A DNA stretch of 11,727 nt from Baffinella frigidus (lineage: Eukaryota; Cryptophyceae; Cryptomonadales; Baffinellaceae), in NCBI GenBank assembly GCA_026770585.1, contig MU646460.1, positions 109,620 to 121,346 on the forward strand, in the 5' to 3' direction. Positions 6,307 through 11,632 of this stretch are shown here, piece by piece (positions within the stretch are counted from its first letter, which is position 1; each line of letters opens with the position of its first letter). Both the position numbers and the translations under genes were made by a program. A model generated the notes under the pieces. The model was given only the letters and a program-made list of their open reading frames with translations. It was not told the origin of the DNA and searched no databases.

Positions 6307-6916
6307 ATAGGCCCGACGGTACGTCCCGACATCACATGTGACCCACCCAGAAACATCCCGTGTCCCGAGCAAGCTGCACGCGGCAGCCACGCAGTGGACT
6401 ACGGACCTTCCATCAAAAGTCAACTTACCCTGTGTGCAGTCAACTTTCAGGATTTTCCAATACAGGAAGCATGCGGCAGGTAGCGACTGTCATAACGTTC
6501 CTTGAAACACAGACAGCACCTGAGATTCGAGGTCCATGTTGGCGTTCTTCTCCTGCAGTCTCGCATCCACAATACGCATTCGGTCTTAGGCTACGATACG
6601 TCCTAGGATACTATGGAACGATAGGCCCGACAGCGGTCATGTTTGTCAACTTATCAAACCTCGCTTTCCCACCGATAGTTCCTGGGACTCGAGCTCCATG
6701 GTGGCGTCTTTCGACTCCTGCAGTCGCGCCCCCACACTACGCATTTGGTGTTGGACTACGTCATGCCATATGATACTATGGCACGATAGGCCCTAGAATA
6801 CTGTGGTGCGATATAGGACCTGGGATTCGAGGTCCATTCGTCGAAAAGAATTCATTAAGAGCCTTAATAGGAAGTAAGGTTGGCGTCTTTCGTCTCCTGC
6901 AGCCTCGCCTCCGCCC

Positions 6917-7062
6917 GCCCCGTCCGCGGCTAATCCATACTACCCTACGGTAGGCACTCCAATGGAACAACTGATCGATATCCACCTAGGTTTCCCTTGG
7001 TAGTCCGCAGTGTGGGTAGCGAACCTGGGACTCGAGGTCCATGCTGGCATCCTTAGTCTCCT
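6917..7062. repeat. 146-bp direct duplication, copy 1 (offset 422)
   Basis: Matches 7339-7484 base for base at an offset of 422 with roughly nine differences by eye. It spans a CCTACGGTAGGC hairpin, a run with ATCGATATCCACCTAGG, and one exon echo. It indicates a later block duplication of three echo units on top of the roughly 140-bp periodicity. Confidence 0.85.
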
Positions 7063-7243
7063 ACAGAAACACCGCAGAAATACGCATTCGGTGATGGACG
7101 ATGATAGGTCCTGGGAGACCGTAGTACGATAGGCCCGATAGTACGTGCGACTCGCGGTCCATGTCCGCATCTTTCTTCTCCTCCACCACATCCCATGATA
7201 GTGCGAACCTGGAACGTGCTCGTTTCCCGTACCTTGAAACGTG

Positions 7244-7263
7244 TTCGTTTCCCGGGAAACGAA
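7244..7263. repeat. Perfect 20-bp palindrome
   Basis: TTCGTTTCCCGGGAAACGAA is fully self-complementary. A related GCTCGTTTCCCGTACC lies just before it, at 7219. Confidence 0.85.
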
Positions 7264-7338
7264 TCACGCAGCACACGATATCGGACGTGGGAATCGAGGT
7301 CCATATTGGCATCCTTCGTCTCCTGTAGTCTGGCCTCG

Positions 7339-7484
7339 GCCCCGTCCGCGGCTAATCCATACTAACCTACGGTAGGCAATCCGAGGGGGCAACTGATCGA
7401 TATCCACCTAGGTTTCCCTTGGTAGTCCGCAGTGTGGGTAGCGAACCTGGGACTCGAGGTCCGTGTTGGCATTCTTAGTCTCCT
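7339..7484. repeat. 146-bp direct duplication, copy 2 (offset 422)
   Basis: Partner of 6917-7062. It includes the echo whose donor is at 7447. Confidence 0.85.
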
Positions 7485-7585
7485 GCAGTCGCGCCTCCGC
7501 AATACGCATTTGGCGTTGGGACTAGGATAGGCCCCATGACACTATGGCACGATGGGCCCTGGAATACTGTACTACGATATAGGAC

Positions 7586-7699
7586 CTGGGATTCGAGGTC
7601 CATGTTGGCATCCTTGGTCTCCTGCAGTCGCGCATCCGCGCTTTCCGCCTCGTCCTGCAGAGCCTCGAACCGATCCTGCATCGACTGCAGCGCCTGCAC
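7586..7699 (-). CDS. Coiled-coil protein exon (VQALQSMQDRFEALQ)
   Basis: The acceptor is GGGGGCAG|GTG and the donor TCCCAG|GTCCTA. The 114 nt code 38 residues: VQALQSMQDRFEALQDEAES, then ADARLQETKDANMDLESQ. L4, M7, F11, L14, A18, A21, L25 and L35 give a textbook heptad pattern with acidic, Gln- and Arg-rich flanks. This is the longest clear coiled-coil segment of the gene. It is phase 0 at both ends and joins exon 9003-9065 upstream with one four-residue stutter. It has the richest set of echoes: 5' edges at 7840-7896 and 8009-8056, and 3' edges at seven places between 6520 and 7482. The protein may be a structural rod; the family is not identified. Confidence 0.82.
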
Positions 7700-7839
7700 C
7701 TGCCCCCACCAGGAATCCAGAGCAGATTATTATCGGGTTTCCAAGCCCTTGGATTGGTACCAAGAAATCAAAGAAACCCTTGACGAGCCATCTATTCACC
7801 CGTAGGAAACGCCTAGGCCCCTAGGGATTTCCTAGCCCC

Positions 7840-7896
7840 GTCCGCCGCGTCTTGCAGAGCCTCGAAGCGATCCTGCATCGATTGCAGCGCCTGCAC
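7840..7896 (-). pseudogene. 5'-edge echo of exon 7586-7699 (first)
   Basis: Acceptor CCTCGGCAG|GTG, then VQALQSMQDRFEALQDAAD, nearly identical for 16 codons; then a stretch rich in CCTAGG palindromes (7811-7833). No donor of the family follows. Confidence 0.8.
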
Positions 7897-8008
7897 CTGC
7901 CGAGGGTGGGAGAGACATTGGAGGAAGTGAGAGGAAGAACAATGTCAGCACCCGTTTCCGTGGAGTTTTTTCCGCCGGCCCCTGTTTGATTCAGAGCTCT
8001 CAAGACTA

Positions 8009-8056
8009 GTCTTGCAAGGCTTCGAACCGATCCTGCATCAACTGCAACGCCTGCAC
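8009..8056 (-). pseudogene. 5'-edge echo of exon 7586-7699 (second)
   Basis: After ATGGGGTAG|GTG the minus strand codes VQALQLMQDRFEALQD and then a TAG stop, so inclusion would truncate the protein. The acceptor AG is kept, although the base before it changed. Confidence 0.78.
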
Positions 8057-8411
8057 CTACCCCATGCCAAACGTTAACAGGTCAGTAACAGCATCATCAG
8101 CTTTTGGCATTGTTTCGTCCCGCCCTCCCAAAGTTGGTTTCGTTGAAGCCCCCGCCACCGGCAAGTGCACATCAGCCGTGGAAACACGAGGAGTAGAGAG
8201 AGAGAGTGGGGAGAACTAATCAGAGCTCGGCCTGGTGCATCGCCGTCCTGGTTTGGGCAACGTTCAGCTACCAAACCAGATCCTGGTCAGCCACGAGTGG
8301 ATGGCAAAGGGGGGGTCTCCGCACTGCCCCAACCAGAGGGCCTCGCAGATCGGTCCATTTACGTGGTACGTATTGACAATTGCTCGGTACAAAGATATCA
8401 CATTGACAGAC
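8057..8411. other. No gene seen
   Basis: Presumed intron. An imperfect inverted pair (ATGCCAAA near 8064, TTTTGGCAT near 8102) and a short GAGA run at 8195-8206 are the only structures noted. Frames here have no recognisable product. Confidence 0.35.
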
Positions 8412-8437
8412 ATTTCGACCATTTTTATGGTCGAAAT
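8412..8437. repeat. Perfect 11-bp stem hairpin
   Basis: ATTTCGACCAT (8412-8422) and ATGGTCGAAAT (8427-8437) pair around TTTT. It lies just before the 31-bp minisatellite. Confidence 0.85.
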
Positions 8438-8451
8438 TTCATTGGCAGCCC

Positions 8452-8665
8452 ACTGTGTGGCTGGTCAGGCTGCACCAGACTGGACACGACCCCTTCCTGA
8501 GAACACCAGACTGGACACGACCCCTTCCTGAGAACACCAGACTGGACACGACCCCTTCCTGAGAACACCACACTGGATACGACCTCTTCATGAGAACACC
8601 AGACTGGACACGACCCCTTCATGAGAACACCAGACTGGACACGACTGTGTGGCTGGTCAGGCTGC
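8452..8665. repeat. 31-bp minisatellite bracketed by a 22-bp direct repeat
   Basis: Five 31-bp units, each beginning ACCAGACTGGACACGACCCC, start at 8474, 8505, 8536, 8567 and 8598. A partial sixth runs from 8629 to about 8645. The array sits between two identical copies of ACTGTGTGGCTGGTCAGGCT plus GC, at 8452-8473 and 8644-8665. The unit is not a multiple of three, so the open frames across it are not evidence for a protein. Confidence 0.92.
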
Positions 8666-8696
8666 CCTGGGGAGGGGCGAAGCCTTCCGGGTTTCA

Positions 8697-8845
8697 TAGG
8701 GTGACGAGCTGAAATCAGGGTAGTTAAGCCTATGGTATTGACTACGGTAGGCTATAGGGTCCCTAGGCCTGGGTTTCTCGTAGAGGCCCTGCGGTAGTCA
8801 ATACCGTAGACTCAACTACCCTGAATCTAGGCCGTTACCCTATTA
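8697..8845. mobile_element. Long inverted-repeat hairpin element
   Basis: CAGGGTAGTTAAGCCTATGG with TATTGACTACGGTAGGC (from 8716) is the reverse complement of the segment ending at 8823, with a few mismatches. Weaker pairing extends out to TAGGGTGAC and GTTACCCTA near 8697 and 8845. The arms carry the same ATTGACTACCGTAGG words as 11172-11198 and 11633-11727, and the right end (ACTACCCTGAAT...AGGCCGTT) recurs at 11317-11336. It is a non-coding foldback element of a family present at least three times here. Confidence 0.72.
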
Positions 8846-8865
8846 GGTTTGGAGAGGGGCCGAAC

Positions 8866-8891
8866 CTGCTGGGTCTAGGCAGTGACAAGTC
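8866..8891 (-). pseudogene. 3'-edge echo of exon 9003-9065
   Basis: The minus strand reads CTTGTCACTGCC, TAG, ACCCAGCAG|GTTCGG, against CTTGTCACCGCCAAGACCCAGCAG|GTTCAG in the full exon. AAG has become TAG, a stop. Donor GT is kept. Confidence 0.75.
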
Positions 8892-8957
8892 GAGCCCTCA
8901 TACGATATAGCTAGCCACTGACACTGAACATGCAGCCCTCGGGAGGGGCAAATCGTC

Positions 8958-8998
8958 CCGGGTTTAGGGTTTGGCGATTGGATTTTGGGGTTTAGGCT
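8958..8998. repeat. Short telomere-like G-rich tract
   Basis: GGGTTTAGGGTTTGG and GGGGTTTAGG near the donor end of exon 9003-9065. As elsewhere it is G-rich on the plus strand. Confidence 0.6.
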
Positions 8999-9002
8999 GA
9001 AC

Positions 9003-9065
9003 CTGCTGGGTCTTGGCGGTGACAAGTTGATCGTCCACCTCCATGACCCGGCGCTCCAGATCATC
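9003..9065 (-). CDS. Coiled-coil protein exon (DDLERRVMEVDDQL)
   Basis: A pyrimidine-containing tract (CCCTCTTTCTCTCTGACCC) lies shortly upstream of the ACCGCAG|GAT acceptor; the donor is CAGCAG|GTTCAG. The 63 nt code DDLERRVMEVDDQLVTAKTQ plus a final Q (21 residues, exactly three heptads), phase 0-0, with core L3, V7, V10, L14, A17. The register continues without a break from exons 10787-10891 and 9897-9968. A donor-side echo lies at 8866-8891. I see no 5'-edge echo for this exon, and its acceptor is the one with an ordinary pyrimidine tract. Confidence 0.8.
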
Positions 9066-9648
9066 CTGCGGTCAATCTCAGGGTCAGAGAGAAAGAGGGG
9101 TTTGGTGACAACCAACTGGTCAAACGCCGAGTGCCCGCAGCGCGGCCGCGATGAAGACTTCATCTTTGAACAACTTTGGCACTGACGAGCTCGTCGGCGT
9201 TTCGGGCGTCGTGTTCAGAGCTTGGGGTGTAGGGTGTAGGGTGTGTGCACGTGTGACGGGCAATGCCTGAGAAAGCCAGTGCGAGGTGGTGGGAGGGTAG
9301 GTGAGCGTGAGAGGGGGGGGCGAGAGGGTGTCCTCAGTACCCAGGGCGTGGGGACCGCGAGGGCCATTTGAGGCTGGGCGATGTGGTCTCTCTTGCTGGT
9401 GCAGTGGGGAGGTTGGGAAGTGTAACAGAACTGACATGGTGCATCATGGGGCGCGTGACACGGCAGGGATCAGAGTGTGCGGAGGCAACCAAGGGAGTTC
9501 GTGAACAACCCACCGTCGAGAGCTCATTGGCGTTTCTGGTTCAGCGTGTGGGGTTTGGGGTGTGGGGTATGGGGTGCATGAGACATGGATCAGGTTGTTT
9601 GGGGGGTGAGGTATAGTGTGTGTGCGTGACAGAGTTTGGGAGGTGAGG
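9066..9648. other. No firm gene; GT-rich intron
   Basis: The region holds degenerate GTGTAGG and GTGGGG runs (9222-9247, 9545-9612). Two related minus-strand fragments coding NANEL (around 9514-9535) and NADEL (around 9180-9200) may be relics of a further exon. The first lies between an AG and a GT, but its 22 nt do not keep the phase. Confidence 0.35.
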
Positions 9649-9650
9649 TA

Positions 9651-9750
9651 TCCCTTAAGTGACCAACGGGCGAATAATCGCCCGTGGAAGCCCTAGGCAG
9701 GTCCTAGGGCCCTACGGTAGGGCGTATGCGCCTACTGGGCACTTAAGGGA
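9651..9750. mobile_element. 100-bp MITE-like hairpin with TA flanks
   Basis: Perfect 11-bp ends TCCCTTAAGTG and CACTTAAGGGA bound exactly 100 bp, flanked by TA on both sides. Inside are three more self-complementary blocks: ACGGGCGA/TCGCCCGT (9666-9685), GCCCTAGG/TCCTAGGGC and CCCTACGGTAGGG. A near-copy of the flanks, GTGAGGTATAGTGTGTG, sits at 9606-9622 without the element. The TA target fits Tc1/mariner- or Stowaway-type MITEs, though the termini match no family I can name. Confidence 0.72.
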
Positions 9751-9783
9751 TAGTGTGTGAGCGTGACGATGCAGGGGGCAGAC

Positions 9784-9819
9784 CTTGAGCGCCTCGAACG
9801 CCAAGGAGCGTTCTCGCAG
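9784..9819 (-). pseudogene. 3'-edge echo of exon 9897-9968
   Basis: The minus strand codes LRERSLAFEALK and ends at AAG|GTCTGC, against LQERSIQFEAHK and AAG|GTCTGC in the full exon. The first half of the exon is absent. Distance to the real donor is 113 bp. Confidence 0.78.
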
Positions 9820-9896
9820 CACAAATTCCCTCTTTTAAAAGCACATCGGTTTTACATAGGCCCCTCTAGCATCCTCGTGTGGAGGGGGGAGCAGAC

Positions 9897-9968
9897 CTTG
9901 TGCGCCTCGAATTGGATGGAGCGTTCTTGCAGCGCCTCCTTGTCATCCCGCGCCTGCTGCAACGCCGC
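9897..9968 (-). CDS. Coiled-coil protein exon (AALQQARDDKEALQ)
   Basis: The acceptor is CGAGATCAG|GCG and the donor CACAAG|GTCTGC. The 72 nt code AALQQARDDKEALQERSIQF plus EAHK (24 residues), phase 0-0. Core L3, A6, L13, F20 fall on the positions predicted from the upstream exon 10787-10891 and lead into exon 9003-9065 in register. Echoes of its 5' edge (VALQQA, VGLQQA) lie upstream at 10176-10193 and 10326-10343, and one of its 3' edge lies at 9784-9819. Part of an alpha-helical rod; specific function unknown. Confidence 0.8.
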
Positions 9969-10094
9969 CTGATCTCGACAGTTTCCACCATTAACGATTG
10001 ATACGAAACGAATCAAAAAAAATGCGAAACGCATTCGGTTCGCGATTAATACGAAATATTATCAACCCGCAACCCAAGCAGACCATCGTTACAC

Positions 10095-10183
10095 CACATC
10101 TTAACGGTGATCAAGAAGAGGGGACGAAGAAGTTCCTGCAGAGGTGCGATTTGAACTGCTCTCATCCCATCACCAGGCCTGCT
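10095..10183. repeat. About 87-bp duplicated segment, copy 1
   Basis: Shares AACGG, GATCAAG, GAAGAAGTTC, GGTGCGAT, TGAACTGCTC, CATCCC and TCACCAGG with 10375-10458. The minus-strand word AGTTCAAATCGC is weakly like a tRNA B box, but I see no A box and no tRNA fold. Probably intronic duplication. Confidence 0.7.
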
Positions 10184-10193
10184 GCAACGCCAC
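10176..10193 (-). pseudogene. 5'-edge echo of exon 9897-9968 (first)
   Basis: After CGAGCAG|GTG the minus strand reads VALQQA and then diverges. The acceptor directly follows the C-rich transcript of the telomere-like tract at 10198-10250. Confidence 0.7.
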
Positions 10194-10197
10194 CTGC

Positions 10198-10250
10198 TCG
10201 GGGTTAGGGGTTAAGGTTCAGGGTTTAGGGTTTAGTGTTTAGTGTTTCGG
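10198..10250. repeat. Telomere-like tract at an acceptor echo
   Basis: GGGGTTAGGGGTTAAGG, then TTCAGGG, TTTAGGG and TTTAGTG heptamers, adjoining the acceptor of the echo at 10176-10193. Confidence 0.75.
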
Positions 10251-10325
10251 GTGGAACGTTTCCACTGGTGCGAATCGTATTAATCGTGACAAAACGTAAC
10301 AATTTTCGTTGTTGCGAAACAAGAA

Positions 10326-10343
10326 AGCCTGCTGAAGCCCCAC
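10326..10343 (-). pseudogene. 5'-edge echo of exon 9897-9968 (second)
   Basis: GGAAACTGTCGAACGCAG|GTG then VGLQQA. The upstream GGAAACTGTCGA is the same as that before the real acceptor (GGAAACTGTCGAGATCAG), so intron and exon edge were copied together. Confidence 0.75.
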
Positions 10344-10374
10344 CTGCGTTCGACAGTTTCCATCCGTGAAAAAA

Positions 10375-10458
10375 CGTATCAACGGAGATCAAGCAGAGAG
10401 GAAGAAGAAGAAGTTCATAGAGGGGTGCGATGTGAACTGCTCGCATCCCGTCACCAGG
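10375..10458. repeat. About 87-bp duplicated segment, copy 2
   Basis: Partner of 10095-10183, about 278 bp away. Confidence 0.7.
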
Positions 10459-10484
10459 TTTAAGGTTCAGGGCCTAGGCAGTGC

Positions 10485-10532
10485 ATGGAGGGGCGCGATT
10501 TCGCGGCGCATCACGGCGGCTTCCTTGAGCGC
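10485..10532 (-). pseudogene. 3'-edge echo of exon 10787-10891
   Basis: The minus strand codes ALKEAAVMRREIAPLH, against ALEEAAVMRREIAPLQ, and is followed by GCACTG where the full exon is followed by GCACTT. The shared GC at the same place supports a GC donor for this exon. Confidence 0.78.
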
Positions 10533-10594
10533 GCAGACACAGCTAGTTAGATCTACCTCTGTCTCATTCTTTTTTGGCGCGCCAATTTTTTTTT

Positions 10595-10664
10595 GAGCCC
10601 GGGCTCTTTTCTACGCTAAAGTTGACGGGTGTGTACCGCACAACCAGCATGTCGACTAGAGACT
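10595..10664. repeat. Dispersed 65-75 bp repeat, copy 3
   Basis: A diverged copy of 5077-5154: AGCCCGGGCTCTTTTC, AAAGTTGACG, GTACCGCA, CAGCATGTCGAC. The minus-strand frame is still open (VDMLVVRYTPVNF). Confidence 0.6.
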
Positions 10665-10786
10665 AGGCAGCCAACCCGAGCGAGGCAGAGCGAGAAGAAG
10701 GGAGGAGCGCCTCGAGGGGCACGACGTCGCGAATCGACAAAGCCGGCGTCGTGCGACATGTTGAGGGTTCAGGGTTGAGCAAGTGC

Positions 10787-10891
10787 CTGCAGGGGAGCGA
10801 TCTCGCGGCGCATGACAGCCGCTTCCTCGAGCGCGGTGGCCACGTCTCTCCGTACCGCTGAGTTGGCATCCTCCGCATCCACCAGTGCACG
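10787..10891 (-). CDS. Coiled-coil protein exon (RALVDAEDANSAVRRD)
   Basis: The acceptor is GATTGGCAG|CGT. The exon codes RALVDAEDANSAVRRDVATA, then LEEAAVMRREIAPLQ (35 residues, exactly five heptads), and ends CTGCAG|GCACTT, a GC donor. No GT gives a phase-0 end near this point. Core L3, A6, N10, V13, V17, A20, A24, M27, I31, L34 have perfect 3-4 spacing, continued by L3 of exon 9897-9968, which supports the GC donor. Echoes of its 5' edge lie at 10983-11039, 11207-11263 and, split, 11371-11565; one of its 3' edge lies at 10485-10532. It is the most upstream exon found here. Confidence 0.78.
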
Positions 10892-10982
10892 CTGCCAATC
10901 CAGAAACGCAAAATCACTGCACTGCGAGCGGGGAGATTGCGTAAAGCCGATCCTCGTGCAAACTGTCAACTTGAGCATCCGA

Positions 10983-11039
10983 CGTGGCCACGTCTCTCCG
11001 GCCTGCTGCGTTGCCGTCCTCCGCATCCACCAGTGCACG
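10983..11039 (-). pseudogene. 5'-edge echo of exon 10787-10891 (first)
   Basis: Acceptor TCTCTACAG|CGT then RALVDAEDGNAAGRRDVAT (19 codons), then divergence. It stays open for over 20 further codons, so it could be read into if spliced, but no donor of the family follows. Confidence 0.75.
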
Positions 11040-11110
11040 CTGTAGAGAACCCCACCAATTCAGTTGTTCAAGTGAATGGTATCCTCTAGCCGGTTTCATT
11101 TCGTAAGAGT

Positions 11111-11151
11111 CATAAATGGAGGTTACCGGTATTCTGCTGCCGCCATTTATG
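11111..11151. repeat. CATAAATGG hairpin
   Basis: CATAAATGG (11111-11119) and CCATTTATG (11143-11151) form perfect 9-bp arms with a 23-base loop. It lies between two 5'-edge echoes. Confidence 0.75.
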
Positions 11152-11171
11152 GCTTGCATTGAGGGTAGTTA

Positions 11172-11198
11172 GGCCTACGGTATTGACTACCATAGGCC
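11172..11198. repeat. GGCCTACGG hairpin (CCTACGG family)
   Basis: GGCCTACGG and CCATAGGCC (one mismatch) enclose TATTGACTA. The flank GAGGGTAGTT matches the flank of the tandem hairpins at 11633. Confidence 0.75.
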
Positions 11199-11206
11199 GT
11201 AAGAGG

Positions 11207-11263
11207 GGTGGCCACGTCTCTCCGTACCGCTGAATTGGCATCCTCTGCATCCACCAGCGCACG
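11207..11263 (-). pseudogene. 5'-edge echo of exon 10787-10891 (second)
   Basis: Acceptor TCTCTGCAG|CGT then RALVDAEDANSAVRRDVAT, identical in protein to the first 19 codons of the exon. It then breaks into the GGCCTACGG hairpin. The transcript-side flank AACTGAATTGGT is shared with the other echoes. Confidence 0.8.
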
Positions 11264-11314
11264 CTGCAGAGAACCCTACCAATTCAGTTGTTTCAGACGT
11301 GACCACCTCTCCGT

Positions 11315-11360
11315 GACTACCCTGAATTCAGGCCGTTGGCCTGTCAAATTCAGGTTAGTC
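11315..11360. repeat. GACTACCCTGAATTCAGGCC foldback
   Basis: GACTACCCTGAATTCAGGCC pairs with GGCCTGTCAAATTCAGGTTAGTC, allowing a 3-base bulge. The left arm matches the right end of the element at 8697-8845. Confidence 0.7.
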
Positions 11361-11370
11361 AAGGAGGGGT

Positions 11371-11565
11371 GGCCACGTCTCTCCGGACCGCTGACCACCA
11401 GTCCTCCGAGGCGGACCAAATCGAGGCTGGGGCATGCGCCAATTCCTCGGGCGGCGCCTTCGAAAACGAATGTGCCACCTGCGGAAATGGCTCCAAACAA
11501 TTGTCGGTTTGGTCCGCCTCGCAGGGCTGGTGGGAATGGGCTTCCTCCGCATCCACCAGTGCTCG
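11371..11565 (-). pseudogene. 5'-edge echo of exon 10787-10891 (third), split by an insertion
   Basis: The minus strand begins TCTACAG|CGA with RALVDAEEA (11539-11565) and resumes with SAVRRDVAT (about 11371-11399). Between them lie divergent bases and the 113-bp inverted-repeat element at 11408-11520. Confidence 0.65.
11408..11520. mobile_element. 113-bp inverted-repeat insertion inside an exon echo
   Basis: GAGGCGGACCAAATCGA (11408-11424) and its reverse complement (11504-11520, one mismatch) are the termini. The interior is non-coding. No clear target-site duplication is visible. Confidence 0.68.
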
Positions 11566-11632
11566 CTGTAGAGAAACACACCAATTCAGTTGTTCAAGTG
11601 AATGTGATAGGCCTGCATTGAGGGTAGTTCAG

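Larger units (their letters stand above)
6520..7500 (-). pseudogene. Array of seven 3'-edge echoes of exon 7586-7699
   Basis: Copies of the exon end (LQETKDANMDLESQ and variants) reach donors at 7447, 7287, 7145, 7025, 6820, 6682 and 6520, spaced 120-205 bp and mostly about 140. Six keep GT after the exon end; the 6682 copy has GA. Each also keeps a CTGCAG|GAG-type AG twelve codons before its donor, so the 36-nt piece is a phase 0-0 cassette in most copies. The copy at 6820 is split by a 41-bp insert (6838-6878) with a stop in the exon frame. Spacers share words such as AATACGCATT and CGATAGGCCC. Confidence 0.85.

Noticed and set aside
8425-8697. Repetitive protein frame across the 31-bp minisatellite
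   Set aside because: A 31-bp unit changes frame at every repeat; the peptide repeats only every 93 bp and has no start or family.
9180-9535. Possible extra exon coding NANEL or NADEL
   Set aside because: The 9514-9535 version is 22 nt and would break the phase-0 joins; the 9180-9200 version lacks an acceptor and soon meets a stop.
10120-10160. Possible tRNA or tRNA-derived SINE (AGTTCAAATCGC like a B box)
   Set aside because: No A box at the proper distance and no cloverleaf could be drawn; the second copy (10400-10440) has further changes.
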